Assembly (NCBI GenBank): GCA_038223055.1
Contig: JBBRHF010000112.1
Location: 1-14,410 of the forward strand
DNA length: 14,410 nucleotides
From: JBBRHF01 sp038223055
GTDB lineage: Bacteria; Actinomycetota; Actinomycetes; JACCUZ01
Reading direction: 5' to 3'
Shown here piece after piece: positions 6,699 through 13,815 of this stretch. Within the stretch, counting starts at the first letter, position 1; every line of letters starts with the position of its first letter. Made by a program: the position numbers and the translations under genes. The notes under the pieces were generated by a model. That model was not told the DNA's origin. It made no database searches and saw only the letters and a list, made by a program, of their open reading frames with translations.

Positions 6699-7627
6699 GC
6701 CGGCTCGCCGATGCGCTGGATGACTATCTCGCGTTGCGCTCCAGCCTGGGTCACCAGCTCGCGGCCGCCGCCCGGCTGCTGCCGCGGTTCGTGGCCCACC
6801 TGGACAGTGTGGGCGCGTCCACGATCACCATCGAGACGGCGCTGGCGTGGTCCATGCAACCGGAGGTCCCCGCAGGGTCCGCGGTCTGGGCCAACCGTAT
6901 GACGGCCGTTCGCGGTTTCGCCCGGTATCAGGCCGGTTTCGACCCGGCCACCCAGATCCCTCCGGTGGGACTGCTGACTCGCCAGCGGCACTGGAGTCCC
7001 CCGTTCCTCCACAGCCAGAACGACATCGAGGTGTTGCTGGGTCACGCCGGCGTTCTGACGCCCCCGATGCGGGCCGCGACCTACACCACCCTGATCGCGA
7101 TGCTGGCGGTCACCGGGATGCGGATCGGGGAGGTCATCGCCTTGGACGTGGGCGACGTCGACCTCGCCGCTGGCGTGCTGCACGTGCGGGAGTCCAAGTG
7201 CGGGAATTCGCGCCTGGTGCCGCTGCATTCCAGCACCACCAACGCTCTAGCCGACTACGTCGTACTGCGCGGGCAGGTCCGGCCGCGCCCGAGGACGCCG
7301 AGCCTGTTCGTGTCGCGGACCCGCAAGCGGCTGGTCTACCAGGTGGCCCAAGGCACGTTCCGGGGGCTGTGTCAGGCCGGCGGTGTCGGCGCCGGAACCT
7401 CACAGCGTCCCCGACTTCATGACCTGCGCCACACCTTCGCGGTCGCCACCTTGCTGGACTGGTATCAAGCGGGATCGGATGTCGATGTTCGGCTTCCGCA
7501 ATTGTCCACCTACCTGGGCCACCGCGACCCGGCCTACACGTACTGGTACCTGTCCGCGGCCCCGGACCTGCTGGCCCAGGCCGCGCAGCGCCTGGAGAAC
7601 GCCTCCCGACGGCCGGTGCGGCCATGA
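6695..7627 (+). CDS. ritB: Tyrosine recombinase RitB of the RIT element
   Basis: 310-residue tyrosine recombinase. The N-terminal DNA-binding domain covers about 5-95 and the catalytic domain about 110-300. Catalytic residues are Arg143 (AVTGMRIGEVIAL), Lys168 (ESKCGNSRLVPL), His242 and Arg245 (HDLRHTFAV), His276 (YLGHRDPAYTYWYLS) and Tyr285. The start chosen is the ATG that overlaps the ritA stop. The same frame is open further upstream, but that part lies wholly inside ritA and reads as a shadow. The stop overlaps ritC by ATGA (7624-7627). It is the shortest of the trio and has a Trp/Tyr-rich stretch around the nucleophile. Confidence 0.92.
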   Translation: MSRLADALDDYLALRSSLGHQLAAAARLLPRFVAHLDSVGASTITIETALAWSMQPEVPAGSAVWANRMTAVRGFARYQAGFDPATQIPPVGLLTRQRHWSPPFLHSQNDIEVLLGHAGVLTPPMRAATYTTLIAMLAVTGMRIGEVIALDVGDVDLAAGVLHVRESKCGNSRLVPLHSSTTNALADYVVLRGQVRPRPRTPSLFVSRTRKRLVYQVAQGTFRGLCQAGGVGAGTSQRPRLHDLRHTFAVATLLDWYQAGSDVDVRLPQLSTYLGHRDPAYTYWYLSAAPDLLAQAAQRLENASRRPVRP

Positions 7628-8634
7628 CGGCGATCGCGGTGACCCTGCAGTCGTTCTTCACCGACCGCCTGGCCCGTCAACGCCGAGCCAGCCCCCACAC
7701 CATCGCCTCCTACCGGGACACACTCCGGCTGCTGCTCACGTTCCTGCAGGACCGCACCGGCAAACCCGCCTCCCAGCTGGGCTGGGACGACATCGATGTC
7801 GAAGCCGTCTCGGCGTTCCTGGACCACCTGGAAACAGGGCGCGCCAACAGCGCCCGGACCCGCAACCTGCGCCTGACCGCGATCCGGTCCCTGTTCGCCT
7901 ACGCCGCTCTGCGCCACCCCGAACACGCCGGCCTGATTGCCCGAGTCCTGGCGATCCCACCCAGACGCTTCGAGAAAGCCACCGTGTCGTTCCTGACCCC
8001 ACCCGAAGTCGACGCGCTGCTGAACGCACCCGACCGCGCCCGGTGGGAACACCGCCGCGACCACGCGTGGCTGTTCGTCGCGATCCAGACCGGCCTGCGA
8101 GTCTGCGAACTACTCGGCCTGAACTGCGGTGACGTCGCTTTGGGAACCGGAGCGCACGTGCGCTGCCTGGGCAAGGGACGCAAACAACGCGCCGTCCCGT
8201 TGACCCGCGAAGCCGACGCCGTCCTGGGGGTCTGGCTCGCCGAACGCGGCGGAGGAGTCGCCGACCCACTGTTCCCCACCCGCACCGGGCGGCGCCTGTC
8301 CCGCGACGCGGTGGCCCGACGCCTGGCTCTGCACGGCGCCATCGCGACAGAACAATGCCCGTCTTTGCAGAACAAGACGCTCAGTCCACACGTTTTGAGG
8401 CACACGACGGCTATGACGTTGCTGGGCGCCGGGGTCGACTCCACCGTCATCGCGCTGTGGCTCGGACATGCCGATCCCCGATCCACAAACACCTACCTGC
8501 ACGCCGACCTCTCGATCATGGAGAGTGCCCTCGCCCTGACCACCCCCACCGACTCCCGCCCGGCCGCTACCAACCCGCCGACCCACTTCTGGCCTTCCTG
8601 GAAAGCCTGTGACTATGCCGACCACTCCCGCTAG
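7624..8634 (+). CDS. ritC: Tyrosine recombinase RitC of the RIT element
   Basis: 336-residue XerC/D-like tyrosine recombinase. The N-terminal SAM-like domain covers about 5-100 (VTLQSFFTDRLARQRRASPH) and the catalytic domain about 120-300. Catalytic residues are Arg159 (IQTGLRVCELLGL), a Lys in the beta-hairpin at 184-187 (LGKGRKQRAVPL), His256 and Arg259 (HVLRHTTAM), His282 (WLGHADP) and Tyr291 (TNTYLHAD). It is joined to ritB by ATGA. The last residues, CDYADHSR, are encoded partly by the 10-bp CTATGCCGAC site of the element end, so the coding sequence runs into the recombination-site region and the C-terminus is constrained by DNA-site function. Confidence 0.93.
   Translation: MTAIAVTLQSFFTDRLARQRRASPHTIASYRDTLRLLLTFLQDRTGKPASQLGWDDIDVEAVSAFLDHLETGRANSARTRNLRLTAIRSLFAYAALRHPEHAGLIARVLAIPPRRFEKATVSFLTPPEVDALLNAPDRARWEHRRDHAWLFVAIQTGLRVCELLGLNCGDVALGTGAHVRCLGKGRKQRAVPLTREADAVLGVWLAERGGGVADPLFPTRTGRRLSRDAVARRLALHGAIATEQCPSLQNKTLSPHVLRHTTAMTLLGAGVDSTVIALWLGHADPRSTNTYLHADLSIMESALALTTPTDSRPAATNPPTHFWPSWKACDYADHSR
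8613..8622 (+). promoter_or_regulatory. Third, inverted copy of the 10-bp site, right end (inside ritC)
   Basis: CTATGCCGAC, opposite in orientation to the two terminal copies of this end, lies 106 bp in from the right end within the final codons of ritC (DYAD). Confidence 0.6.
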
Positions 8635-8646
8635 ACCCCACCCGAG

Positions 8647-8719
8647 AGCCCCACCGCCGCAACACATCCCGGCCGCTGCCCCACTGCGGGTCGGCATAGT
8701 CGCGGTGTCGGCATAGGTC
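8647..8719 (-). repeat. Right terminal inverted repeat of the RIT element
   Basis: 73 bp, the reverse complement of the left repeat with three mismatches. It starts 12 bp after the ritC stop and ends at the Asp codon of the right-hand istB. Confidence 0.95.
8690..8716 (-). promoter_or_regulatory. Paired putative recombinase-binding sites, right end
   Basis: GTCGGCATAG at 8690-8699 and 8707-8716, 17 bp apart, mirroring the left pair. Function as recombinase sites is inferred from symmetry. Confidence 0.6.
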
Positions 8720-9292
8720 CCCGATGAGAAGGTCGACCCGGGCCAGGCGACGCATCTCGACCTCGAGGGTGTTGTCCAGGCGGGCGCCGCGCAGCCGCGC
8801 GAACAGCTTGTCGGCGCGGGCGAAGTGCACCCCGATGCGGCGGCGGATGGCGATGTGCCCGAGCGCGGCTGCCAGGTGGGTCTTGCCGACCCCGACCGGG
8901 CCCAGGACCAGCACGCCGTGGCCCGCCTCGGTGAAGCGCAGGCTGGTCAGGTCTGACCACAGCATCCGGTCATAGCGCAGGTCGGGAGGCTCGGCCCAGG
9001 TGTCCAGGCGCACTGCGGGGTCCAGCCCGGCGGTGCGGGCGCGCAGCATCGCCGAGCGGGAGTCCCGCCGGGACACCTCATCCCCGAGCAGCAGCTCGAG
9101 GAACGCGGCGTGGCCCATCGCCCGTGCCCGGGCCAGGGTGAGCCGCTCGGGCAGGGTGTCGCGCAGCCCGGACAGCTTCAGTGCCCGCAGGGTGCGGGCC
9201 AGGTCGGGTCCGACTGGGTCGACCGGCCCGGCCCCGTTGCCGGTGGTCCCGGCGGCGGGTCGTGAGGGCGTGGCCGTGGTGGTGGCACTCAT
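8717..9292 (-). pseudogene. istB ATPase, 5' two-thirds, cut by the RIT element (right IS21-type element)
   Basis: 192 codons of an IstB/DnaC-like ATPase, from an ATG at 9292 with AGGAGA about 8 nt upstream. The segments are a variable leader (1-30), the IstB N-terminal domain (about 31-115: LARTLRALKLSGLRDTLPER), Walker A (GPVGVGKTHLAAALGH at 131-146) and a Walker B approach (RRLARVDLLIGD). The break falls at Asp192 (8717-8719), the same codon as in the left istB. The normal continuation, usually a second Asp then FALQPL-like, is absent. Read-through into the repeat gives the tail LCRHRDYADPQWGSG, as on the left. The ATG overlaps the istA stop by four bases, the normal IS21 coupling. Without its second half it cannot act as an ATPase. 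Confidence 0.85.
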
Positions 9293-10092
9293 GCGGGGGT
9301 CTCCTGTCGGTGGGTGGCGGTGGTGGTGGTGGTGGTGGTGGTGCCGCCGCGGATGAGGGTGAGGGTGGCCCCGGCCCCGGCCCCGGTGGCGAACTCGGCG
9401 GGGTCCCGGGCGAACCGTCCGCCCGGTGACCCGGGCGCCGCGGCCTCCGGGGGCGGGGCGGTCTCGGTGGCCTTGTCCAGCATGGAGGCGATCTTGGTGA
9501 CCGACACGACGTCGAAGTCGCGGGCGCGCGAGCAGGCCGTCTCGACCAGGCCCGGCCCGTGGCGGGTGACCAGTCGTTGGAGCCGGTAGACAGCGCGCAT
9601 CCGGGTCCACGGCAGCGGATGATCGAGCAGCCGCTCGGCGTAGATGCCGATGCTGGGTCCGTGCCCGGCACACGTCGCGACCAGCCGGGTCAGGTCCCGC
9701 ATCGCGTACCCGGCGCGCTCGGCGGGCAGGTCCCCGGGGTCGGTGCGCCGCCCGCCGGGGCGTTGACGGGGGTGGGTCTTGACCAGCGTCGCACCCGAGA
9801 ACAGCTTCACCAGCTCACTGTCCGCGCGGGCGTCCAGGTGCTGCCCGAGCAGGTGCTCAGGCACCGAGTACAGCGCCCGGGCGATCTCGATGTGGTAGTC
9901 GCGGTGCACCTTCACCCGCGCGAACACCGGCACGTCATAGGCCGGCGGAACCTCAAGCAGACGCTGACGTTCCTCCGCCTGGAACACCTCGCCCGGGCGG
10001 GCCGCGGTGGTCCCGTGGATCCGCATCCCAGCCTGCCCCGCGCACCACGACGCGGCCGGCGCCAGCACCTGACGCGGGGCGACGTGCGCTCG
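9289..10092 (-). pseudogene. istA transposase, C-terminal part (right IS21-type element)
   Basis: About 265 codons matching the C-terminal region of IstA transposases. GMRIHGTTAARPGEVFQAEE is followed by VKVHRDYHIEIARALYSVPE, then KTHPRQRPGGRRTDPGDLPA and a helical end with SVTKIASMLDKA. The DDE catalytic core and N-terminal helix-turn-helix are missing. The frame is closed by a stop at 10093-10095, where unrelated sequence begins, so a deletion or rearrangement removed the 5' half and the element's right end. The tail includes eight consecutive Thr from a GGT/ACC repeat. The stop overlaps the istB start. With both istA and istB cut, this element cannot transpose. Confidence 0.82.
9319..9342. 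repeat. (GGT)8 trinucleotide tract
   Basis: Eight perfect GGT units on the + strand encode eight Thr near the end of the istA remnant. Such tracts can change length by slippage without shifting frame. Confidence 0.9.
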
Positions 10093-10093
10093 T

Positions 10094-10439
10094 CAGCCGC
10101 TCGCGGTTGCGGCGCTTCTTGTCGCTATCCCTTTCGCGCCCAATGTTGTGGGCGGCTCCGCAAGCTAGGAGCCCGAGGATCACCGCCCCGATGGATCCCC
10201 ATGCGGTGTACTCACACTCCGGAATGGACTCGCCTATCCGGGCCCCCTTCTCCGCTCGGCATACTGCCTGGACTTGTTCGAGAAGGACACGACCCCGCCG
10301 ATCCCGATAGCACCCAATAGGAGGTAGAGCCCCCGCTGCCACGCCCGTCATCGTCCAGCTTCCCCACGACTGCACCCACCGTCGCCCCGAGGGCCAGGGA
10401 TCCTGAGCCAACGGCCAATGCTCGAAGCGTCTCCATAGT
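10094..10439 (-). pseudogene. Possible small membrane protein, frameshifted
   Basis: Not a recognised family. On the minus strand a hydrophobic start at about 10433 (METLRALAVGSGSLALGATV, then GAVVGKLDDDG) is followed in another frame by LYLLLGAIGIGGVVSFSNKS and a Lys/Arg tail that stops near 10240. A third stretch, AWGSIGAVILGLLACGAAHN with a basic tail ERDSDKKRRNRER, lies at about 10100-10205. These look like two or three membrane segments each followed by a basic cytoplasmic tail, now in different frames. They could be one broken gene or two small ones. The region directly abuts the broken istA, so it may also be truncated. Confidence 0.3.
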
Positions 10440-10576
10440 CCTTGACGGTCTCACTTCGCGGATGCGAGGGCCTGCCCTTGGTGTACTACGTCAAAGCTCA
10501 GAGGTGGCCCCGGGGCCACGTCCTCCGCGAGAGCGAGACCACCACCGCGAGCCGGTTGCCCGGGTGCGTCTTCCAC

Positions 10577-11134
10577 TCACGCGTTCTCCTCAGGAAGGGG
10601 GCGGGCGGCGACGAGGAGCCGGTGCGGGCGCCCGTCGTCGTGGTGGTAGCGAGCGGTCATCTCATCGCGAAGGCAGCCCGGTCGGCGACCTACCGGAAGC
10701 CGATCTGCGTGTCGAGGGTCAAGGTCGGCAGGCGCTTGCCGGCCGCGCCGGCCAGGCGCGCCAGGGCACCGACCTCGCGGACCATCCGGCCGGCCAGCGG
10801 CAACGACGTAGCCCGCCGACAGGTGGTCGGCGTTGGTCTCCGGTCGGCCGCGGACGCGATCACGGCCGCCGGCGACACGACGTACGACGCCGCGGACGAC
10901 TGCAGCACCTTCTCGGTGATGCCCCGTGCTGGCGCTCTCCTCGAACAGTTACACCAGACCGTGCGCCTCGAGCGCCTTGAGGTGGTAGTTCACCTTCTGG
11001 CGCGCGATGCCGACCCGGGCAGCGAGCCCGGCGGCGGAGGCCGGGACGGCCAGCTCGCCGAGCAGCCGGGCCCGGACAGGATCCAGCGCGGCGGCGGCTG
11101 CCTCCACGTTCTCGATGACTTCGATGTCGTGCAT
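10577..11134 (-). pseudogene. Decayed copy of the ArsR/HTH_20-type regulator
   Basis: A second copy of the intact regulator at 13812-14390. From the ATG at 11134 the first 61 residues match that copy at 55 positions and contain the winged-helix block (GIARQKVNYHLKALEAHGLV), then a TAA stop follows at about 10950. Beyond it, homologous pieces continue: SSAASYVVSPAAVIASAAD, then after a frameshift VREVGALARLAGAAGKRLPT, another stop after TQIGFR, a short internal deletion and a matching end (about 10579-10620). It is 21 bp shorter overall. The GAGGAG-GTGA junction to a downstream gene survives at 10577, but what follows is not the SRPBCC partner seen with the intact copy. Only a truncated DNA-binding domain (about 61 residues) could still be made. 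Confidence 0.88.
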
Positions 11135-11146
11135 GACGCACCGAGT

Positions 11147-11170
11147 CCTTGACAAGACGTCTTGTCAAGG
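11147..11170. promoter_or_regulatory. Perfect 24-bp palindrome, probable ArsR-family operator
   Basis: CCTTGACAAGAC and its exact reverse complement meet at 11158/11159 with no spacer or mismatch. It ends 12 nt before the start of the decayed regulator, where an autoregulatory operator would sit. Both strands contain TTGACA, so it could overlap -35 elements in both directions, but no good -10 was seen. The intact regulator copy has the beginning of the same sequence (TTGAC) at the last bases of the window. Confidence 0.7.
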
Positions 11171-11514
11171 TGTCGTTTGCCCCTGCGTCGCGCGTTCTCC
11201 TCGATGGCAGGGATGCCGCCGTCCAAGTATGTGGGCCGCAAGCTCATGACGATCGCTGCGGCGGAGTCGTCATGGATCAGCGACCTTCTCAGCATCGCCG
11301 TGCGCCACGTCTACGACTCGGCATGGGCATGAGTAAGGCGCCGGGCGTTCCAGTCCGTGCATGGCGCCAGCCCCGGCCAACGCGTGCGTCGCGGTTTTAC
11401 CGATCCTGGCCGCTGGCCCAGCCTGCAATGATGCCTGCGTGCGAGAACTTCCTGAGCGCCGCGTCCCACACGCATCGACCACCAGCCACAACCGAGCGGG
11501 CATCGGACGGCGAA
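11171..11514. other. Region without a confident gene
   Basis: A + strand 42-codon frame (ATG at 11204, stop at 11330-11332; reads PPSKYVGRKLMTIAAAESSW... and ends VYDSAWA) has a protein-like composition and begins 34 bp past the palindrome, so it might be a small or truncated gene transcribed divergently. No family is recognised. The rest shows only Arg/Pro-rich shadow frames. Confidence 0.3.
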
Positions 11515-11955
11515 CTACATCTCGTCTGACGATGTCGACAGCGGGTCGTCTGTTCGAGACCAAGCGATCGCGATCAACTGGCGCAGAACATTAAGCTCGA
11601 TGTCACTGAGCTTCTTGACATAGACGCAGCCCGCGCCTTCCGTGTACTTCCCCAACGACGGCAGCAACGCCTCGCCCTCGGGCAGGTCCTTAAGGCCGTA
11701 CAGGGATAACTGCGCCTTGCGCGGCGAGAATCCGGTCTTCGGCCAATCACCGTGCCTGCGCGGATCGGCGGGCGAGACGTAACGATAGCTGCCGTAGCCA
11801 ACGATCGACGGACCCCACAGGATCGGCTCAGCACCCGTGACCTCATGGAAGATCCCAGCGAGACGCAGACCGTCCTCTTGTCGTCGAGAGGGGGTCGCGG
11901 CCTGCAAGAAGTCCTCGACACTCGCAACTGTCGGCCCCGTCTTCGGTTCACCCAT
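11515..11955 (-). CDS. DUF1801 domain protein
   Basis: Complete 146-residue protein of the DUF1801 (YdhG-like) family, a small alpha-beta fold of unknown biochemical function that is common in actinobacteria. Recognisable segments are SVEDFLQAATPSRRQEDG (12-29), the central block ILWGPSIVGYGSYRYVSPAD (about 45-64), FSPRKAQLSLYGLKDLPEGE (about 76-95) and the C-terminal GKYTEGAGCVYVKKLSDIEL (about 102-121). The ATG at 11955 is preceded only by a weak GAG, so translation may be leaderless or weakly initiated. It stands alone, with no neighbour close enough for an operon, and it is one of the few undamaged genes right of the IS/RIT cluster. Confidence 0.9.
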   Translation of the reverse strand: MGEPKTGPTVASVEDFLQAATPSRRQEDGLRLAGIFHEVTGAEPILWGPSIVGYGSYRYVSPADPRRHGDWPKTGFSPRKAQLSLYGLKDLPEGEALLPSLGKYTEGAGCVYVKKLSDIELNVLRQLIAIAWSRTDDPLSTSSDEM

Positions 11956-12160
11956 GGTCTCAGTGTGGCACTCGACTGCGGCCTCGCGGAGCGGACATGC
12001 ACTGGCTGAGTTGGAGCCCCGTTACTCGCCGGAAGCCGGCTGCTAGCTGCGGGATCCCCACCTGGCGCACCACGTGGCCCGTTGTGCCCAACTACGGCTC
12101 GGCAAGGGTGCGTCACATCGCCGCCAGCCGACCATCCTGGGAGTGTCAGGTGCGGAGGCA

Positions 12161-12630
12161 TCAATCATGTGAACTCGATGGGGGAATCTCGGCAGTGTCG
12201 AGGGTCAGCTGTGCACGATGGTGGTTGTAGTGCTTCTTGGTCCAGACCAAGACGTCGCACCGGCTCATCCACGGGGTGAAGTAGGGGTCCCAATCGGCTG
12301 GCACGGACATGCCCGAGGCAAGTTGGGCGTCCGTGGCCCTGGCTCCCCAGCCCAGCAGTCGCTCGGTGTCGCGACGCATCCACCGCCGGGCGAGCCGGAG
12401 GCCGGCCACCCGGACCCCGGCGACGCCGGTAGCTTGGAGAACCCGCCCATCAGAGGCAGGAGCACGCGGGCGATGTGCTGACCGAACGCCATGTGCCACA
12501 GCAGTTGCCGGTTCGTCCATCGGGTGCCGTCGGTTGGCTCGTTGAGCCGATCTTTCGGCGCGGTCGCCAGCAGGGCCTCGAAGTCGCGAGCCATCCATTG
12601 GAGGTCGAGACGCACCTGGTCGGGGAGCAC
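12161..12630 (-). pseudogene. DinB-family protein, frameshifted with probable internal deletion
   Basis: From a GTG at 12630 the sequence reads as a DinB/YfiT-like four-helix protein (LDLQWMARDFEALLATAPKD, then WTNRQLLWHMAFGQHIARVL with a candidate metal-ligand His46 and nearby His52) as far as MGGFSKLP. After a frame change at about 12405-12435 it continues as VAGLRLARRWMRRDTERLLG, SGMSVPADWDPYFTPWMSR and KKHYNHHRAQLTLD, which carries the C-terminal His residues, ending at 12161. The join is shorter than expected for the family, which suggests loss of about 30 residues between the halves as well as the frameshift. DinB proteins are metal-binding enzymes, often thiol transferases or hydrolases. 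No substrate can be assigned. The broken frame probably inactivates it. Confidence 0.72.
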
Positions 12631-12869
12631 CGCACCAACCTACGCCGCCCGCGAGAGACGCCGGGACCCCCGCCCTGGGCCGGAGTTTCGGCACCGGCGC
12701 ATCGTCGGCACCACCGAGAGGCTGGAAGTACTGGCGGTGAGCTGGCGAAGCAGGTACGTCACTTCGCCGCGAGCCGACCTTCCTGACGGCAAGCAGATCC
12801 GCGCGCTCGTCAATGCTCGTTCTTGCCCTGCGGGGGAAAGCCGAACTGCCACGCTGCGGCTTGACACGC

Positions 12870-12971
12870 AAGGAATTGGTGCCAGCAGCACGGCGCGCTG
12901 GCGGCCCCGAGGTCGGCGAGCGCGCCGTCGGCCTCCTCCTGGAGCGGGCCCAGGACGCCGATCTGCAGCAC
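12870..12971 (-). pseudogene. N-terminal stub of a SARP/AfsR-type transcription regulator
   Basis: From a GTG at 12971 the minus strand reads LQIGVLGPLQEEADGALADL, then in a neighbouring frame GRQRAVLLA. This is the start of the winged-helix domain typical of SARP/AfsR regulators (xIxVLGPLxV...G...LGGxRQRAxLA). The match ends at about 12870 and the rest of the protein is absent, so only some 35 codons remain. The region between this stub and the DinB remnant (12631-12869) shows no recognisable gene. Confidence 0.5.
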
Positions 12972-13024
12972 TCCGCGAGGGTAGGAGCAGCGCCCCGGCC
13001 GCGGAGGCGGTTCCGCGCGGAAGA

Positions 13025-13815
13025 TCAGGCCGGGTTGGAGAGCCCCTGCAGCCAGGCCTGCCAGGCGGGCTCCTCGCGTCGCACGTAGTCCGCCGCGTCG
13101 GCGGAGAACAGGTACGCCCGTATGCCCGCTGTTGCCTTGGCGTCGCCCGGGCCGTACGCGAAGATGCTGAGTATCCCGGGCACCGGCGCGGTGAGCCGGA
13201 TCAGCGTCTGCCGCTGGCCGACCCGCTCGACCGTGCCGGTGGCGCCGCGCACCTGGACCGTCGCGCCTTCTTCGCCCAGCCCGAGCGCGTCGCGCAGGGT
13301 CGACCAGACCGCGTCCGCGTCGCCGGGGTGGGAGGCGGTGACCTCCAGCTGGGTGGCCTCCTGGCCGGGGAAGTGCGACAGGTAGAGGCGCAGGTTGTCG
13401 AAGAAGGGCATCCAGTTGGCGCCCATGTCGTCCCAGAACTCCGACTCCCAGGCAGCCCCGGTCCCGAAGCCGCTGCTGGTGACACGCACGACGCAGGTGC
13501 CGCCGGAGGCCGCCTCGACGAAACTCCGAGGTCAGAGGGCTGAGCGCATCCGGGTCCTTGCCCATGAGGGCGGCCCAGTCCTCCTCGTAGACGATGCGGC
13601 GCGGCGGGTCCCAGCCGGTGACCTGGCCGTCCGAGCCCATCTCCGGGGCCCATGGTGAAGTGCAGGGAGCCGCCCTCGCGCTCCTCCATCTGGGTCGGCA
13701 GGAACCAGGCGCTCATGCCCTTGGCGGTTGCGATGGCTTGCCAGACCTGCTCGGGGGTGCCCGGGACCTCGACGCTGAACTCCAGGCGGTATGGGACGTT
13801 CGGGGTAGTGCTCAC
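13025..13815 (-). pseudogene. SRPBCC (AHA1-like) domain protein with two +1 frameshifts
   Basis: GTG start at 13815 overlapping the upstream regulator's stop (GTGA), with GAGGAG just before. The three frame segments join into one protein of about 260 residues: VPYRLEFSVEVPGTPEQVWQ (activator-of-Hsp90-like SRPBCC start) up to HFTMGP, then MGSDGQVTGWDPPRRIVYEE up to LTSEF, then VVRVTSSGFGTGAAWESEFW to a second ligand-pocket-like half ending LQGLSNPA. Removing one C from the CCCC run near 13645 and one T from the TTT run near 13523 restores the whole frame with no other damage. The gene is therefore either freshly broken or a casualty of homopolymer errors in the sequence. The pairing of an ArsR-like regulator with an SRPBCC protein is a common actinobacterial operon. 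The ligand is unknown. Confidence 0.85.

Larger units (their letters stand above)
5323..8719 (+). mobile_element. RIT (recombinase in trio) element, intact
   Basis: About 3.4 kb bounded by 73-bp inverted repeats and holding nothing but three tyrosine recombinase genes in one direction, overlapping by ATGA at both joints. This is the defining layout of recombinase-in-trio elements (ritA-ritB-ritC). All three enzymes keep a complete R-K-HxxR-H-Y set, so the element looks capable of movement. Its intactness beside decayed neighbours on both sides suggests a younger arrival. Exact ends are uncertain by a few bases, because the flanking Asp codon GAC is shared by both flanks. The element could be 5326-8716 with GAC as target or coupling sequence. 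Family recognition is from gene order and overlaps, not from a database match. Confidence 0.88.

Noticed and set aside
8567..9673. 368-residue minus-strand gene including istB
   Set aside because: The part upstream of the ATG at 9292 overlaps istA and reads as a shadow, and the part below 8717 is RIT repeat and antisense ritC.
10504..10519. 16-bp perfect GC palindrome (GTGGCCCC and its complement)
   Set aside because: Short, pure GC and not placed at a gene start or end with other support. Expected by chance in DNA of this composition.
11270..11563. Minus-strand 97-residue frame between the palindrome and DUF1801
   Set aside because: No ribosome site, Arg/Ala-rich composition without conserved blocks, and overlaps the end of DUF1801.
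12491..13543. Long + strand frame opposite DinB and SRPBCC remnants
   Set aside because: Arg/Gly-rich antisense shadow. Minus-strand pieces are recognisable protein families.
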